From positions 36,326-100,325 of the forward strand of contig CALFBH010000006.1 of NCBI GenBank assembly GCA_937951615.1: a stretch of 64,000 nt of DNA, read 5' to 3'. Source of the DNA: an uncultured Saprospiraceae bacterium. Its GTDB lineage: Bacteria > Bacteroidota > Bacteroidia > Chitinophagales > Saprospiraceae. Positions 30,246 through 40,694 of this stretch are shown piece by piece. The notes beneath the pieces were generated by a model. The model was not told the origin of the DNA. It was given only the letters and a program-made list of their open reading frames with translations, and searched no databases. Position 1 is the first letter of the stretch. Every line of letters begins with the position of its first letter. The position numbers and the translations under genes are program-made.

Positions 30246-32657
30246 ATGAGACGTATCGTTCTAAGTTGGTTGTGGTTATTATCAGTAGTGTCGGTTTTCG
30301 GGCAAAGTGAGCGATTATACGTTAGGCTTTCTCGTCCGGCTGGACTGTATGAGAAATCTGTGGAGGTGAAAATCACCTGCAATGTGGAGGATGCTACCAT
30401 TTATTATACCATGGATGGCTCTGTTCCGTCCAATAGGTCTGTCCGCTACAAAAAGCCCTTGAAGCTCGATAACACCACAGTGGTACGAGCAATTGCGATA
30501 AAAAGAAAGGAGCGAAGCAGTATTGTGACCAACAGTTATCTGATAGATGTTAAATCTACTTTCCCAACAGTTTCCCTTTCCCTCAATTCTTCTTACCTCT
30601 TTGATGAGGAAATTGGTATGTTCCAGATGGGGCCAGATGCCGATTCTCTTCCACCTTACCATAATGCCAATTTCTGGTCGAGGAAAGAAATTCAAATTCA
30701 CACGGAGATTTTTGAAACTGATGGTGAACGTGTATTTGGTGCAAATACCGGAATGCGGTTGTTTGGTGGAATGAGTCGTTTGTTTCCACAAAAGTCTATG
30801 GCTATTATGACGAGGAGTCGTTATGGACCTACTCGTTTTCGGCATAAAATGTATGCTGATAAAGATATAAAAACCTATAAATACTTTGTACTGCGTAATG
30901 CGGGGAGTGATTATAGCAAGGCGCATCTGCGCGATCCTTTTGTGACAAGCCTAGTGGAGGGAATGGATATTGAGAAGCAAAGTTATCGCCCTTCTCATTT
31001 GTATTTGAATGGAGAATATTGGGGTATTTATAATATTCGCGAAAAAATCAACCGTTACTTTGTGGCTTCGCATACGGATACGCACAAGGACAGTATGGAC
31101 TTGATTGAGCATGAAAGCAGGGTGAGGCGTGGAAGCAATAAGCATTATAAAGCCATGTTGAAATACATGCGCGAAAATGACCTGAAAAAGAAAGAACATT
31201 ATGAGTATATAAAGACTCAGATGGAAGTGGAGAATTTTATGGATCTCCAGATTATCCAGATTTATATTGACAATAGAGATGCAGGTGGAAATATTAAGTT
31301 CTGGCGCCCCGCCATACCAAATGGTAGATGGCGGTGGATTTTATATGATACTGACTGGGGCTATGGATTACATAATAAAACAGCTTATAAATTCAATTCT
31401 CTGCATTTTCATACAGAACCTAATGGCCCGCGCTGGCCAAATCCACCCTGGACGACTTTTATTCTCCGGCATTTATTGAAAAACGATGAATTTAAGGCTG
31501 ATTTTGTTAATCGCTTTGCCGACCACATGAATACCTATTTTGATCCGCAACGAACATTGAGTCATCTGGATAGTATTGTTGCTGTGTATGAGCCAGAAAT
31601 TGAAAGGCAGTTAGATCGTTGGAATCTGAGTAAAAGGCGGCGTAATGACCACATAGAACGCATCCAGACTTTTGCGGTAGAGCGTCCGCCTTATATGCGC
31701 AATTTTCTAGATAGACGTTTTGATATTGGGGATACCATACGAGTCAATATTGCACAGTCGAACAGTGGACGTATTATTTATAATAATAATATTCAAATAA
31801 GTAAAGAAGATTTTACGGGCTTATACTTTGATAATTATCCGGTCAAACTTCAGGCTTTGCCGCATTTTGGTTACCGTTTTTCGCATTGGGAAGGCTTGAA
31901 TGACACCTCTTCCAATCCAATTGTCAGTGTGGATTTGATAAAAGACCGTTCTTATAATATCCGTGCAGTATATGAAAAATCAGAGCATCGACTGACGGGG
32001 AAAATCATGTTCAATGAAATCAGTTGCAATAATAAAACAACGGGTGACTGGGTAGAACTTTTTAATTATTCCAAAGAAGATATTAGTTTGAAAGGCTGGT
32101 TCTTTTTGGATACCAATAATGAATTTCAATTGCCAGACTCCACTCTGCGGGCTGGAGAATATATCATTGTTTGCGAAGACACAGCAGCATTTAAAAAAAT
32201 ATTTCCTTTTGAAACGCGCTACATTGGCAATTTTCCATTTGGACTGAGTAAGCGTAAAGAACGGATTGAATTATATAGCAATACAGGCGCACCAATTGAT
32301 AGCCTGAGTTATAAACTAGAGCCAGTGGACTCGGTGTTTACAATGAGCCTGGGCTTGCCTTATGCAGATAACAGCCGTCTGGAAAATTGGAAAATATCAG
32401 GCGGTTTTGGAACACCCAATGAACCCAATCCTACTTACGTCGTAGATTTGGAAGAGCGGCGAAAAAAGAATCGGCGCATCATGGGCGGCTGTCTGCTGGG
32501 CTTTTTACTGGTGGCTGGTGGCTGGTTGATTTATCGGAATCGACATCATTTCCAAACGGAGTCTTCAGCACTTCCAATTGTTGAAACCAAACCTGAACCG
32601 GAATCTATACCACGTCCGCAGCCGACCGTTGATGAGTGGGATGATGGGAAATTATAA
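30246..32657 (+). CDS. CotH-kinase family protein with chitobiase-like N-terminal and lamin-tail domains, C-terminal TM
   Basis: PAGLYEKSVEVKITCNVEDATIYYTMDGSVPS; YIDNRDAGGNIKFWRPAIPNGRWRWILYDTDWGYGL; NEISCNNKTTGDWVELFNYSKEDISLKGWFF; GGCLLGFLLVAGGWLIY. Confidence 0.85.
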   Translation: MRRIVLSWLWLLSVVSVFGQSERLYVRLSRPAGLYEKSVEVKITCNVEDATIYYTMDGSVPSNRSVRYKKPLKLDNTTVVRAIAIKRKERSSIVTNSYLIDVKSTFPTVSLSLNSSYLFDEEIGMFQMGPDADSLPPYHNANFWSRKEIQIHTEIFETDGERVFGANTGMRLFGGMSRLFPQKSMAIMTRSRYGPTRFRHKMYADKDIKTYKYFVLRNAGSDYSKAHLRDPFVTSLVEGMDIEKQSYRPSHLYLNGEYWGIYNIREKINRYFVASHTDTHKDSMDLIEHESRVRRGSNKHYKAMLKYMRENDLKKKEHYEYIKTQMEVENFMDLQIIQIYIDNRDAGGNIKFWRPAIPNGRWRWILYDTDWGYGLHNKTAYKFNSLHFHTEPNGPRWPNPPWTTFILRHLLKNDEFKADFVNRFADHMNTYFDPQRTLSHLDSIVAVYEPEIERQLDRWNLSKRRRNDHIERIQTFAVERPPYMRNFLDRRFDIGDTIRVNIAQSNSGRIIYNNNIQISKEDFTGLYFDNYPVKLQALPHFGYRFSHWEGLNDTSSNPIVSVDLIKDRSYNIRAVYEKSEHRLTGKIMFNEISCNNKTTGDWVELFNYSKEDISLKGWFFLDTNNEFQLPDSTLRAGEYIIVCEDTAAFKKIFPFETRYIGNFPFGLSKRKERIELYSNTGAPIDSLSYKLEPVDSVFTMSLGLPYADNSRLENWKISGGFGTPNEPNPTYVVDLEERRKKNRRIMGGCLLGFLLVAGGWLIYRNRHHFQTESSALPIVETKPEPESIPRPQPTVDEWDDGKL

Positions 32658-32663
32658 AATAGA

Positions 32664-32696
32664 AAAAGCCTCCACAATAAAATTGCGAAGGCTTTA
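32664..32696. terminator. Hairpin, terminator-like
   Basis: aaaagcct...aggcttt between the CotH stop and the convergent metalloprotease stop. Confidence 0.45.
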
Positions 32697-32719
32697 CATT
32701 TGTACATTGTTTTATTAGC

Positions 32720-34654
32720 TTATTGACTAATCGCTAATTTCTGAGTTCTAGTTTCCGTTCCTGCTTTCAGAATACAGTAATACATACCAGCCGGGAGGTT
32801 TCCAGCATTGAAGTTGATTTGGTGTTTGCCTTTTGTTCTGCTTTCGGCGTTCAGCAATTGAGCTACAGCTTGCCCGTTTAGATTGAAGACATGGAGGCTG
32901 ACATCTGTATCCTCTACAAGGTCAATTTCTATCGTTGTGGTCGTGCTGAATGGGTTGGGGAATACCCGCAATTCAGTCGCACTCATGGCTGTTAAAGCGT
33001 CCGTTGTAGCAAAATTATTCTTAGACACATCATCATCACCAGTTAAAGCTGCTCCGCCACATCCGTCGATAAAGGCATTAAAAATACCATCCTGTGCATG
33101 GAAACCAGCTTCGAGTGTGATTGATACACCTGCATCATAATCTACAGTTCCGCCACCTTCTATGATATTGGAAGCTGTAATGGTATTATCGGCTTCAATA
33201 TCAACATTTGCTCCTGCGCCATAAGTTATGGTAATGACGATATTATCTGGACAGCCTACCGAACAAGCAGTCAGACAGCTCGCAGCATAATAACGATCTC
33301 TAATAAGATTACCAGGCTGAGGCCCAAAACCTAAGGTAAAGTTAATCCCTACGCTATTCAGATGGCAGTAACTCATGATTGTTCCGCCGTCGGCAGGTAC
33401 GATCTGGTTGCCTGCGTTATAACAAGAAGCAGGAGAAGTACTTGGGTCACCGTCGTTAGCCCACCAGATATTTCCGCAATCGTCAATTTGTGTATTGCCA
33501 CCTGCATTCCAACTACATGCATGCGTGTGTCCTGAACCTAAGTTGTGTCCCATTTCATGCGTGAAGACCATTACATTCCAGCTATAAGTCGGAACAGCTG
33601 CTATGCTAGTACTCATGCCACCGCTGACTGCATACGGAGAACCACCACATAATTGATTGAGGTAAGCTCTTCCACCTCCGATACTTCTTGTGGAAATAAG
33701 ATGCGCCAGGTCGCCAGGATGATTTGGATTATTGTCGCGAAACGCTGGTAAAATAGCTGCTGTAGTCGTCATGTTTACATAAGGATCAGGAATCGTCCAG
33801 ACGCCATAAGTAGCCAGTGTTACAGTGATGCCTTCATTGGCATAAATAGTGCTGACTTCATTCATTAATGCGTTGATAAAATTAGCGACAGTTGCTATGC
33901 TAGAGCCATTTGCTATATACATGGCATTATCAGTTTCTACATATACAGAAACACAATCGCCCTGGTCTCTCGTACTTATCACGACTTCGTCATGTGGATT
34001 GGGTCTTGGGATGTCTGCATCTTCTACTTCACAAGTCATGTCAGGTGTAGCCGTCAGGTCTTTATCATTATACAAAATATAAGTATCCGTCTCTGCTGCT
34101 AATTTACCGAGTACATAATTTCCATTTTTGTCAGAAATCATACCATGTATCTGGTCTTCAAAAATGCTAATCGCTGCTACAGAGTTGGCTTTGTTTTTCA
34201 CAATGCCGCGATAAAACAAGCCAGGGAAAGCATCGTAAGTTTGCACATCACCGCCATTAATTATGACACCAAGGTCGTCTGCGGTTACTTGTACTCTGGT
34301 CAGTTCCAGTTCAAAACTCTGACCATCTGCTACTGGGATTTCTAGTGTAATATTGCTCGAACGACTGTTGTACAAAGCGTTCAATGTATTCTTGTCAAGA
34401 TTCAAAAAAGCTGCATCAGTTACATCTGCACTGTATTGTGTTGCGAGGTTTTTCTTTTCCGATACTGTAAAGGGCGACATAGCGTCAAACTGCCCACTGT
34501 TCTTTTGCGCTTCGATCATGCGATACAGGCGGTTGGGAGCTTCTATTGAAATGTCCTCAAATCCTGTCCGTGTATCTTTAATCAGGTCTTGTGCATCTAC
34601 TTGGAAGCATAGGGCGATCAAGACTGCGCTGATTATAATTTTTACAAATTTCAT
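32720..34654 (-). CDS. Secreted zinc metalloprotease (reprolysin/M12B-like) with T9SS type A sorting domain
   Basis: MVFTHEMGHNLGSGHTHACSW; C-terminal VFPNPFSTTTTIEI...LPAGMYYCILKAGTETRTQKLAISQ. Confidence 0.88.
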   Translation of the reverse strand: MKFVKIIISAVLIALCFQVDAQDLIKDTRTGFEDISIEAPNRLYRMIEAQKNSGQFDAMSPFTVSEKKNLATQYSADVTDAAFLNLDKNTLNALYNSRSSNITLEIPVADGQSFELELTRVQVTADDLGVIINGGDVQTYDAFPGLFYRGIVKNKANSVAAISIFEDQIHGMISDKNGNYVLGKLAAETDTYILYNDKDLTATPDMTCEVEDADIPRPNPHDEVVISTRDQGDCVSVYVETDNAMYIANGSSIATVANFINALMNEVSTIYANEGITVTLATYGVWTIPDPYVNMTTTAAILPAFRDNNPNHPGDLAHLISTRSIGGGRAYLNQLCGGSPYAVSGGMSTSIAAVPTYSWNVMVFTHEMGHNLGSGHTHACSWNAGGNTQIDDCGNIWWANDGDPSTSPASCYNAGNQIVPADGGTIMSYCHLNSVGINFTLGFGPQPGNLIRDRYYAASCLTACSVGCPDNIVITITYGAGANVDIEADNTITASNIIEGGGTVDYDAGVSITLEAGFHAQDGIFNAFIDGCGGAALTGDDDVSKNNFATTDALTAMSATELRVFPNPFSTTTTIEIDLVEDTDVSLHVFNLNGQAVAQLLNAESRTKGKHQINFNAGNLPAGMYYCILKAGTETRTQKLAISQ

Positions 34655-34699
34655 GGTAATGCTTTTTAAAAGTGAAAAAATATTTCCAAAAGGAAAGCA

Positions 34700-35641
34700 T
34701 TACTTACGAATAGCGGCTTTCAATGCCTCAATCTCAGTCTGCTGCTGCTCAATCAAATCCTGCTGCTCTTTGATGGCTTCTACCAAAATTGGGATCATAC
34801 CCATGTAGTTTACAGACTTGAATGTTGTTTCAGGCGTCATTTTATCTGCTGGAATATCACCTGACTCAATTTCTTCTTCTGTCAATTGATCTTCGATAGG
34901 TGTACCAGGAGATGTAGTGTTTTTTACCAGTTCAGGAAAAACCTGCTCTAGTTCCTGTGCCATAAAACCAAACTGTCTTCCAGTTGGTAAACTCATGTCC
35001 GTGTCGCTTTTGAAATTATAGCTTTTGCCTTCCAGTTGGCGAACCATTGCCAAAGCGCCTTCTACATCTTCTACGTCTTTCTTGGTACGCTCATCAGACG
35101 TTACTGTCATTACACCTGAGATGTAAACATCTCCTAGGAAATAACCTGCATAGCTGCCTACTTCACCTGCGATATTAGAATATACACCATATCGTGTGCC
35201 TGTTCCGGCGGATGAGATATACGAGTAAACACCATATTTTGTAGCTGTGGAGTTGGAATTAGGCGCCATGTAGTTATAGTTGCTATGGGCTGTACCTGTG
35301 CCAGCAGGGTAAACTCTGTTGTAAAAGCTGTAAGTAGCAGCACTAGAACCTGAATTTTGGTAAACGTAATTTCTAATACCATATTTAGTTCCTGTACCCT
35401 GGCTGCCTGTGTAATTATAAATGCCGTATTTGGTTCCTGTTGTGTTGTAATAGTTTCCTGTTCTCAAAGTATAGGGATTGGAGTTGTTATACACTCTGAG
35501 TTTTGCACTGGCAGTACTGGTTATTCCGATACCTACATCATTAGAAGAGTCAAGATGAATCTGTGCAAAAGTAGGAGTAGAAAAAAATGTGAATGCTGCT
35601 ACTACAACAAGAAAGGATAAAGTTTGAACAAAAGATTTCAT
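34700..35641 (-). CDS. Secreted protein with tail-fibre-type intramolecular chaperone (peptidase S74) domain
   Basis: SDERTKKDVEDVEGALAMVRQLEGKSYNF...FGFMAQELEQVFPELV; C-terminal coiled coil; repeated TKYGIYN/TRYGVYS. Confidence 0.82.
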   Translation of the reverse strand: MKSFVQTLSFLVVVAAFTFFSTPTFAQIHLDSSNDVGIGITSTASAKLRVYNNSNPYTLRTGNYYNTTGTKYGIYNYTGSQGTGTKYGIRNYVYQNSGSSAATYSFYNRVYPAGTGTAHSNYNYMAPNSNSTATKYGVYSYISSAGTGTRYGVYSNIAGEVGSYAGYFLGDVYISGVMTVTSDERTKKDVEDVEGALAMVRQLEGKSYNFKSDTDMSLPTGRQFGFMAQELEQVFPELVKNTTSPGTPIEDQLTEEEIESGDIPADKMTPETTFKSVNYMGMIPILVEAIKEQQDLIEQQQTEIEALKAAIRK

Positions 35642-35807
35642 TATTAAAATTTTTAAATGTTAGAAAAGTGTTTAAAATAGTGTGTAAAACATCGCTTCAT
35701 GAGTGCGCACAATATTGATGTTACACAACTATATCCTATGACTTGGGAAAAGGTCACCTTCCTACATATAAATAATTTGAACAGTATTTTAATTTTGAAC
35801 TTTTGTG

Positions 35808-35815
35808 TAGCTTTG
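35808..35815 (+). promoter_or_regulatory. -7-like element TAGCTTTG upstream of rlmD
   Basis: Matches TAnnTTTG. Confidence 0.35.
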
Positions 35816-35819
35816 TGGA

Positions 35820-35838
35820 GAATTACGAATTACGAATC
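35820..35838. repeat. AATTACG heptamer copy
   Basis: gaattacgaattacgaatc. Confidence 0.7.
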
Positions 35839-35851
35839 AAGGAATTAACAA

Positions 35852-37258
35852 GTGGGAAAAAAAATAAAGAAGATACTCAGCGATGTCGAAATTACAGGTA
35901 TTGCAGATAAAGGCAAAGCTGTAGGTCGGCATGAAGGCAAAGTTATTTTTGTGGAAGGAGCAGTGCCGGGTGATATTGTGGATGTACTTGCTTTACGCAA
36001 AAAAAAGGGCGTGATGCAGGGAGAAGTGGATTATCTAGTCCAGCCATCTAAGGATAGGGTAGAACCAGTTTGCCAGCATTTTGGGGTATGTGGTGGTTGC
36101 AAATGGCAGCACCTCGACTATGCAGCCCAGCTCCATCACAAACGACTACGAGTAGAAGATGTACTGACCAGAATTGGCAAAATACCCCTTCCCGAAATAC
36201 CAGCCGCTTTGGGAGCAGATGAAACAGAATATTACCGCAATAAGATGGAGTTTTCTTTTTCTAATAAGAAATGGATGACCCAGGAAGAGATTGATTCTGG
36301 CAAAGTATTCCGGCATCGTAATGCAGTGGGCTTTCACCGACCAGGTGCATTTGATAAAATTGTGGATATAGAACAATGTCATCTTCAGGCTGATCCTTCC
36401 AATGCGATTCGCAATACTATTCGTGCATTTGCGATAAAGAAGCGCTATACTTTTTTTGACATCAAAGAACAACAGGGTTGGCTGCGCCAATTATTTGTCC
36501 GTACTGCAAGCACAGGCGAAGTCATGGTGATTATGAGTTTTTTCTACGAGGATGAAAAAAATCGAGTGATTTTGATGGACTTTATAAAGGAATGCTTTTC
36601 GCAAATTACTTCATTAATGTATTTTATTAATGACAAGAAAAACGACTCTATTTTTGATCTGACTCCACACCTTTATCATGGACAAGATTTTATCTATGAG
36701 CAGTTGGGGCATGTGAAATTTAAGGTCGGACCAAAATCTTTTTTCCAAACCAATACTGCGCAGGCATTAAAACTATATAACATAGTTGTAGATTTTGCAG
36801 ATTTGAAAGGAGATGAAAATGTATATGACCTTTACACGGGATTGGGGAGTATTGCCTGTTTTATTGCCAATAAATGCAAGCAAGTAACGGGTATAGAAGA
36901 AAACGAAGCTGCTGTAGCGGATGCCGGTGAAAATGCCAAGCTCAACGAATTGGAGAACGTTACTTTTTATGCAGGAGATGTGAAAGATGTTTTGAATGAA
37001 AAATTTGCGGCAAAACATGGCAAACCCGATTTGGTCATCACAGATCCGCCTCGCGCAGGCATGCATCAGCATGTAGTGGAAACCTTATTAGCATTGAGCG
37101 CACCCAAAATTGTGTATGTCAGTTGTAATCCTGCCACACAGGCACGCGATTTACAATTATTAGGAGAACAATACACGGTAGAAAAAATCCAACCGGTCGA
37201 CATGTTTCCACATACTCATCACATAGAAAATATAATTTTATTGAAAAAAAATCAATAA
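35852..37258 (+). CDS. rlmD: 23S rRNA (uracil-5-)-methyltransferase RumA/RlmD family
   Basis: TRAM domain; CQHFGVCGGCKWQHLDYAAQ; TDPPRAGMHQHVVETL; YVSCNPATQARDL; GTG start. Confidence 0.9.
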   Translation: MGKKIKKILSDVEITGIADKGKAVGRHEGKVIFVEGAVPGDIVDVLALRKKKGVMQGEVDYLVQPSKDRVEPVCQHFGVCGGCKWQHLDYAAQLHHKRLRVEDVLTRIGKIPLPEIPAALGADETEYYRNKMEFSFSNKKWMTQEEIDSGKVFRHRNAVGFHRPGAFDKIVDIEQCHLQADPSNAIRNTIRAFAIKKRYTFFDIKEQQGWLRQLFVRTASTGEVMVIMSFFYEDEKNRVILMDFIKECFSQITSLMYFINDKKNDSIFDLTPHLYHGQDFIYEQLGHVKFKVGPKSFFQTNTAQALKLYNIVVDFADLKGDENVYDLYTGLGSIACFIANKCKQVTGIEENEAAVADAGENAKLNELENVTFYAGDVKDVLNEKFAAKHGKPDLVITDPPRAGMHQHVVETLLALSAPKIVYVSCNPATQARDLQLLGEQYTVEKIQPVDMFPHTHHIENIILLKKNQ

Positions 37259-37393
37259 GTTTAATTTTTTTCAATAACTTTAGAAAATATTCGTTCCAAA
37301 ACCCAACAATTTGGAATTATATACGTATTAACAAGTAGAAAGTCGAACAGGGCCTGTTCTTCTACAAATCCAACAACGACAATCATACCTAAA

Positions 37394-37747
37394 ATGTCAC
37401 AAGAATCAGTTTTAATTAAGGCCTTGCAAGACGAAATTAAGCGGTATCGCGGCGTGTTCACCGAAGGTGTGCAGATTATGCTAGACAAGGATGTATCCAA
37501 CTATCCTGTCTTCGTAGCTCATCACAACGGCATTGAACTAGGCATCGCTTTTATCAATCGGGAAAAATCGAGTACGATTTGGTCGTATAATATCACGACG
37601 TTGGAAGAACTTGTGGCAAAAAAAATCATCGGCACTGAAAAAATAGACGATTTTAAGCGGATTTATAAAGATCCGCTAAAATTTATTTGTCTGTTTATTG
37701 TGGAACAAAAAGGAGCTTCTTTTGTGTTCTATCCTTATGGAGAATAG
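37394..37747 (+). CDS. Hypothetical protein
   Basis: 117-aa ORF in an intergenic interval, no recognised family. Confidence 0.65.
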   Translation: MSQESVLIKALQDEIKRYRGVFTEGVQIMLDKDVSNYPVFVAHHNGIELGIAFINREKSSTIWSYNITTLEELVAKKIIGTEKIDDFKRIYKDPLKFICLFIVEQKGASFVFYPYGE

Positions 37748-37926
37748 GTTGAAATTACTCTTTATACTGTCACTTTTTTGAAAAAAAATGCCTTCGGGTG
37801 TTTAGAAAAAGTTATTTATTGAGTTGTGACAACACATATAGTGTGTGCTTTGCATCCGTCTTGGTGTGAAGTACGACACCGTTATTATAGTGCAATACCA
37901 TTAATCATCATAACAAGAAGAAAAAC

Positions 37927-39957
37927 ATGCACGAAAAGGAAGCACAATTTAAAATACTTTTGGTAGAAGATAATCCTGGAGATGTTCGTCTTGTTGAGAT
38001 ATTTTTGGGCGAATCTGACTTAAGAGACAGCGATATTGTCAATCACAAAACATTAGGCGGTGCGCTGGAAGCTTTGTCAAATATAGCTTATGACGTTATT
38101 TTGCTGGACTTCAATCTGCCTGATAGCAATGGTTTTGAAACCTTGTACAGTGTTCTGGAAGCCTACCCAAAGGCTAATGTTATTGTATTTACAGGTATGG
38201 AAGATAAACAACTGGGCATAAGAGCAGTACAAGCTGGTGCACAGGATTATCTGGTGAAGGGCGATTTTGGTGCAGATTTTCTGGTAAAAACACTCCGTTA
38301 TGCTATTGAGCGTAACCGAAACAAAATAAGACTGGAAGCTGCACAGAAAGAAGCCAATAAAATTAATGACCGATATACGAGGGTGTTTACACAATCGAAA
38401 GATACCATCTGTATTTCAACTGAAAGTGGAGAGTTTGTAGATTTTAATCAGGCTACTATTAAGTTGTTTGGCTATTCACAAGAAGAATTGAGTAATGGAG
38501 TTCGGATTGATGATTTATACCAAAATAAAGAAGATCGCTTGATCTTGTTGGAGAAATTGAAAGAAGATGGACATGTACATGATTACTCTTTAAAATTAGT
38601 TCGTAAAGACGGAGAAGTACGCCAATGTATCATCACTTCCAATCTGGTAAATACAGAAGACGGACATGTAGAATACCACAGTATTATCAGGGATATTACA
38701 GAACAGAAAGAAGCAGAAGAACTGAAAAAACAACAAGAACTGAAAGACAAAGAAAACAGACTGAAGGAACAATTGCTGACGACAGTCAGCCACGAAATGC
38801 GTACCCCTATGAATGCTGTGATGGGCATGGTAGGCTTATTGTTGAAAACGAAAGTTACTGGAGAGCAGCATGATTATCTGACTTCTGTACAACAGTCTTC
38901 CGAGCATTTGCAGAAAATGATCAATGATATACTAGAACATCAGAAAATACAATTTGATAAAATTAAACTGGAAAATGACAATTTCGATTTATATGATATT
39001 CTGACAAATCTGATCAATATTCAGCATTCGACAGAGAAAAATGTCTCGATTGAAACAATCATAGATCCGGCCGTAGAACGCTTTGTATATGGTGATCAAA
39101 AACGCCTGAATCAAATTCTGATTAATCTGGTAGGAAACGCAATCAAATTTACAGAAGAAGGTAAAGTATCTATTGCTGTAAAGACGCTGGAAACAAATGA
39201 TAAGAAAATTCGACTTGAATTTGCTGTTAGGGATACAGGAATCGGAATGCCGGAAGACAAACTCGAAACTATTTTCGAGCCTTTTGTCAGAGTGCGCGAT
39301 AAGCAGAAAAAATTCTATGAAGGTATCGGGCTTGGCTTGTCTATTGTGAAAATGTTGATTGAGAAAATGGACGGCAGCATCGTTGTAACGAGTCAGTTAG
39401 ATGTAGGTTCGGCGTTTACCTTCGATGTATTATTGGAAAAAGGACAGGAACAAAAAACAGTAGAAGTAAAAGCAGTCCTACCTGTAAAAAAACCACTGAA
39501 TGGTGGCGGCGGAATCAAACAAATTTTGCTGGTAGAAGACAATCGAATGAATCAGATTGTGGCGGTCAAACATATTGAAGGAGGCATAGACCACGTAAAA
39601 GTTGATGTAGCAGAAAATGGACAGATTGCCATTGATAAAATGCAGGAAAAAAATTACGACCTGATTTTGATGGACATTCAAATGCCGGTAATGGATGGTT
39701 TTGAAACCACAACTTATATCAGAAATAAAATGCCTGAGCCTCATGCAAGTCTCCCGATACTGGCGATGACTGCTCATGCTCATTTTTTGAATGAAAATAA
39801 GTATAAGGAGTATGATATGCAGGATTGTATTATAAAACCTTTTAAACCGGAAGAATTATGCGATAAAATCAATTACTATTTATATAAAGATGATGATGAG
39901 GGAGAAGAAGGGGGAGGGAATGAACAACAGCCCAATCCTTCATTTCAAACATACTAG
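37927..39957 (+). CDS. Hybrid sensor histidine kinase: REC-PAS-HisKA-HATPase-REC
   Basis: ILLVEDNPGDVRLVEIFL; TVSHEMRTPMNAVMGM; NLVGNAIKFTEEGKV; GIGLGLSIVKMLIEKM; ILLVEDNRMNQIVAVKHI. Confidence 0.93.
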   Translation: MHEKEAQFKILLVEDNPGDVRLVEIFLGESDLRDSDIVNHKTLGGALEALSNIAYDVILLDFNLPDSNGFETLYSVLEAYPKANVIVFTGMEDKQLGIRAVQAGAQDYLVKGDFGADFLVKTLRYAIERNRNKIRLEAAQKEANKINDRYTRVFTQSKDTICISTESGEFVDFNQATIKLFGYSQEELSNGVRIDDLYQNKEDRLILLEKLKEDGHVHDYSLKLVRKDGEVRQCIITSNLVNTEDGHVEYHSIIRDITEQKEAEELKKQQELKDKENRLKEQLLTTVSHEMRTPMNAVMGMVGLLLKTKVTGEQHDYLTSVQQSSEHLQKMINDILEHQKIQFDKIKLENDNFDLYDILTNLINIQHSTEKNVSIETIIDPAVERFVYGDQKRLNQILINLVGNAIKFTEEGKVSIAVKTLETNDKKIRLEFAVRDTGIGMPEDKLETIFEPFVRVRDKQKKFYEGIGLGLSIVKMLIEKMDGSIVVTSQLDVGSAFTFDVLLEKGQEQKTVEVKAVLPVKKPLNGGGGIKQILLVEDNRMNQIVAVKHIEGGIDHVKVDVAENGQIAIDKMQEKNYDLILMDIQMPVMDGFETTTYIRNKMPEPHASLPILAMTAHAHFLNENKYKEYDMQDCIIKPFKPEELCDKINYYLYKDDDEGEEGGGNEQQPNPSFQTY

Positions 39958-40173
39958 TGCCTTCGGCACTAAATAAATCAGTACATTTTGAATGTCGAAC
40001 ACCGAATATCGAACACCGAATATCGAAGTATTAATACCTTAAACTGCTAAAATGAAGAGGCTTTTTTAGCAGGATTAAAAATAAATAAATCACTGACTTA
40101 CAGCCTATTTTACTTTAAAATTAATTATACATACTTCGTAATTCGATATTCCTTGTTCGATATTCGATATTCC
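39955..40173. repeat. Composite element: palindrome TAGTGCCTTCGGCACTA (contains the stop codon) + inverted CGATATT heptamer arrays
   Basis: Paralogous to 14197-14402 (shared tgaatgtcgaacaccgaatatcga...agtatta). Confidence 0.8.
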
Positions 40174-40232
40174 ACTTTTTTCTGGAAAATATTAATAACA
40201 CAACTCATAAACATTTATAAAATTCAGTCACT

Positions 40233-40622
40233 ATGGAAAATAATTACAAGTACATTGATCTCAGTTATTTAGACCTGATGTCTGACGGAGATGCTGGAAT
40301 GAAAAGCATTTTGCTAGAATTATTGCTCAACGAACCAGCCGAAAACATTCAGTTGATGAATGAATACCTAAACGCCAGAAACTGGAAAGATTTCCAATTC
40401 GTTGCGCATAAACTGAAATCTTCTTTTCCTTATACAGGATACAAAAAGCTGATTGAAGAAAATGTGGAACTGGATCGTGTTTTAAAATCAAAGCTGGACG
40501 GAAATGCTACCGCAGATTTTGAAAGTAAAGCATCAGCTATGTTGGCTAATGTGAATCAGTATTATGCAGAAGCACTACCAGAATTACAGGACGCTTATAA
40601 TGGGGTAGCTAATGCGGTCTGA
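40233..40622 (+). CDS. Hpt-domain phosphotransfer protein
   Basis: 129 aa; WKDFQFVAHKLKSSFPYTGYKKL (His in a helical bundle). Confidence 0.75.
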   Translation: MENNYKYIDLSYLDLMSDGDAGMKSILLELLLNEPAENIQLMNEYLNARNWKDFQFVAHKLKSSFPYTGYKKLIEENVELDRVLKSKLDGNATADFESKASAMLANVNQYYAEALPELQDAYNGVANAV

Positions 40623-40694
40623 TCCGCTTTTAGGCCCTGAAAAATAACATCATCATTCAAAAAATAATTTGACACCCTCTAAATAACGTATCAA

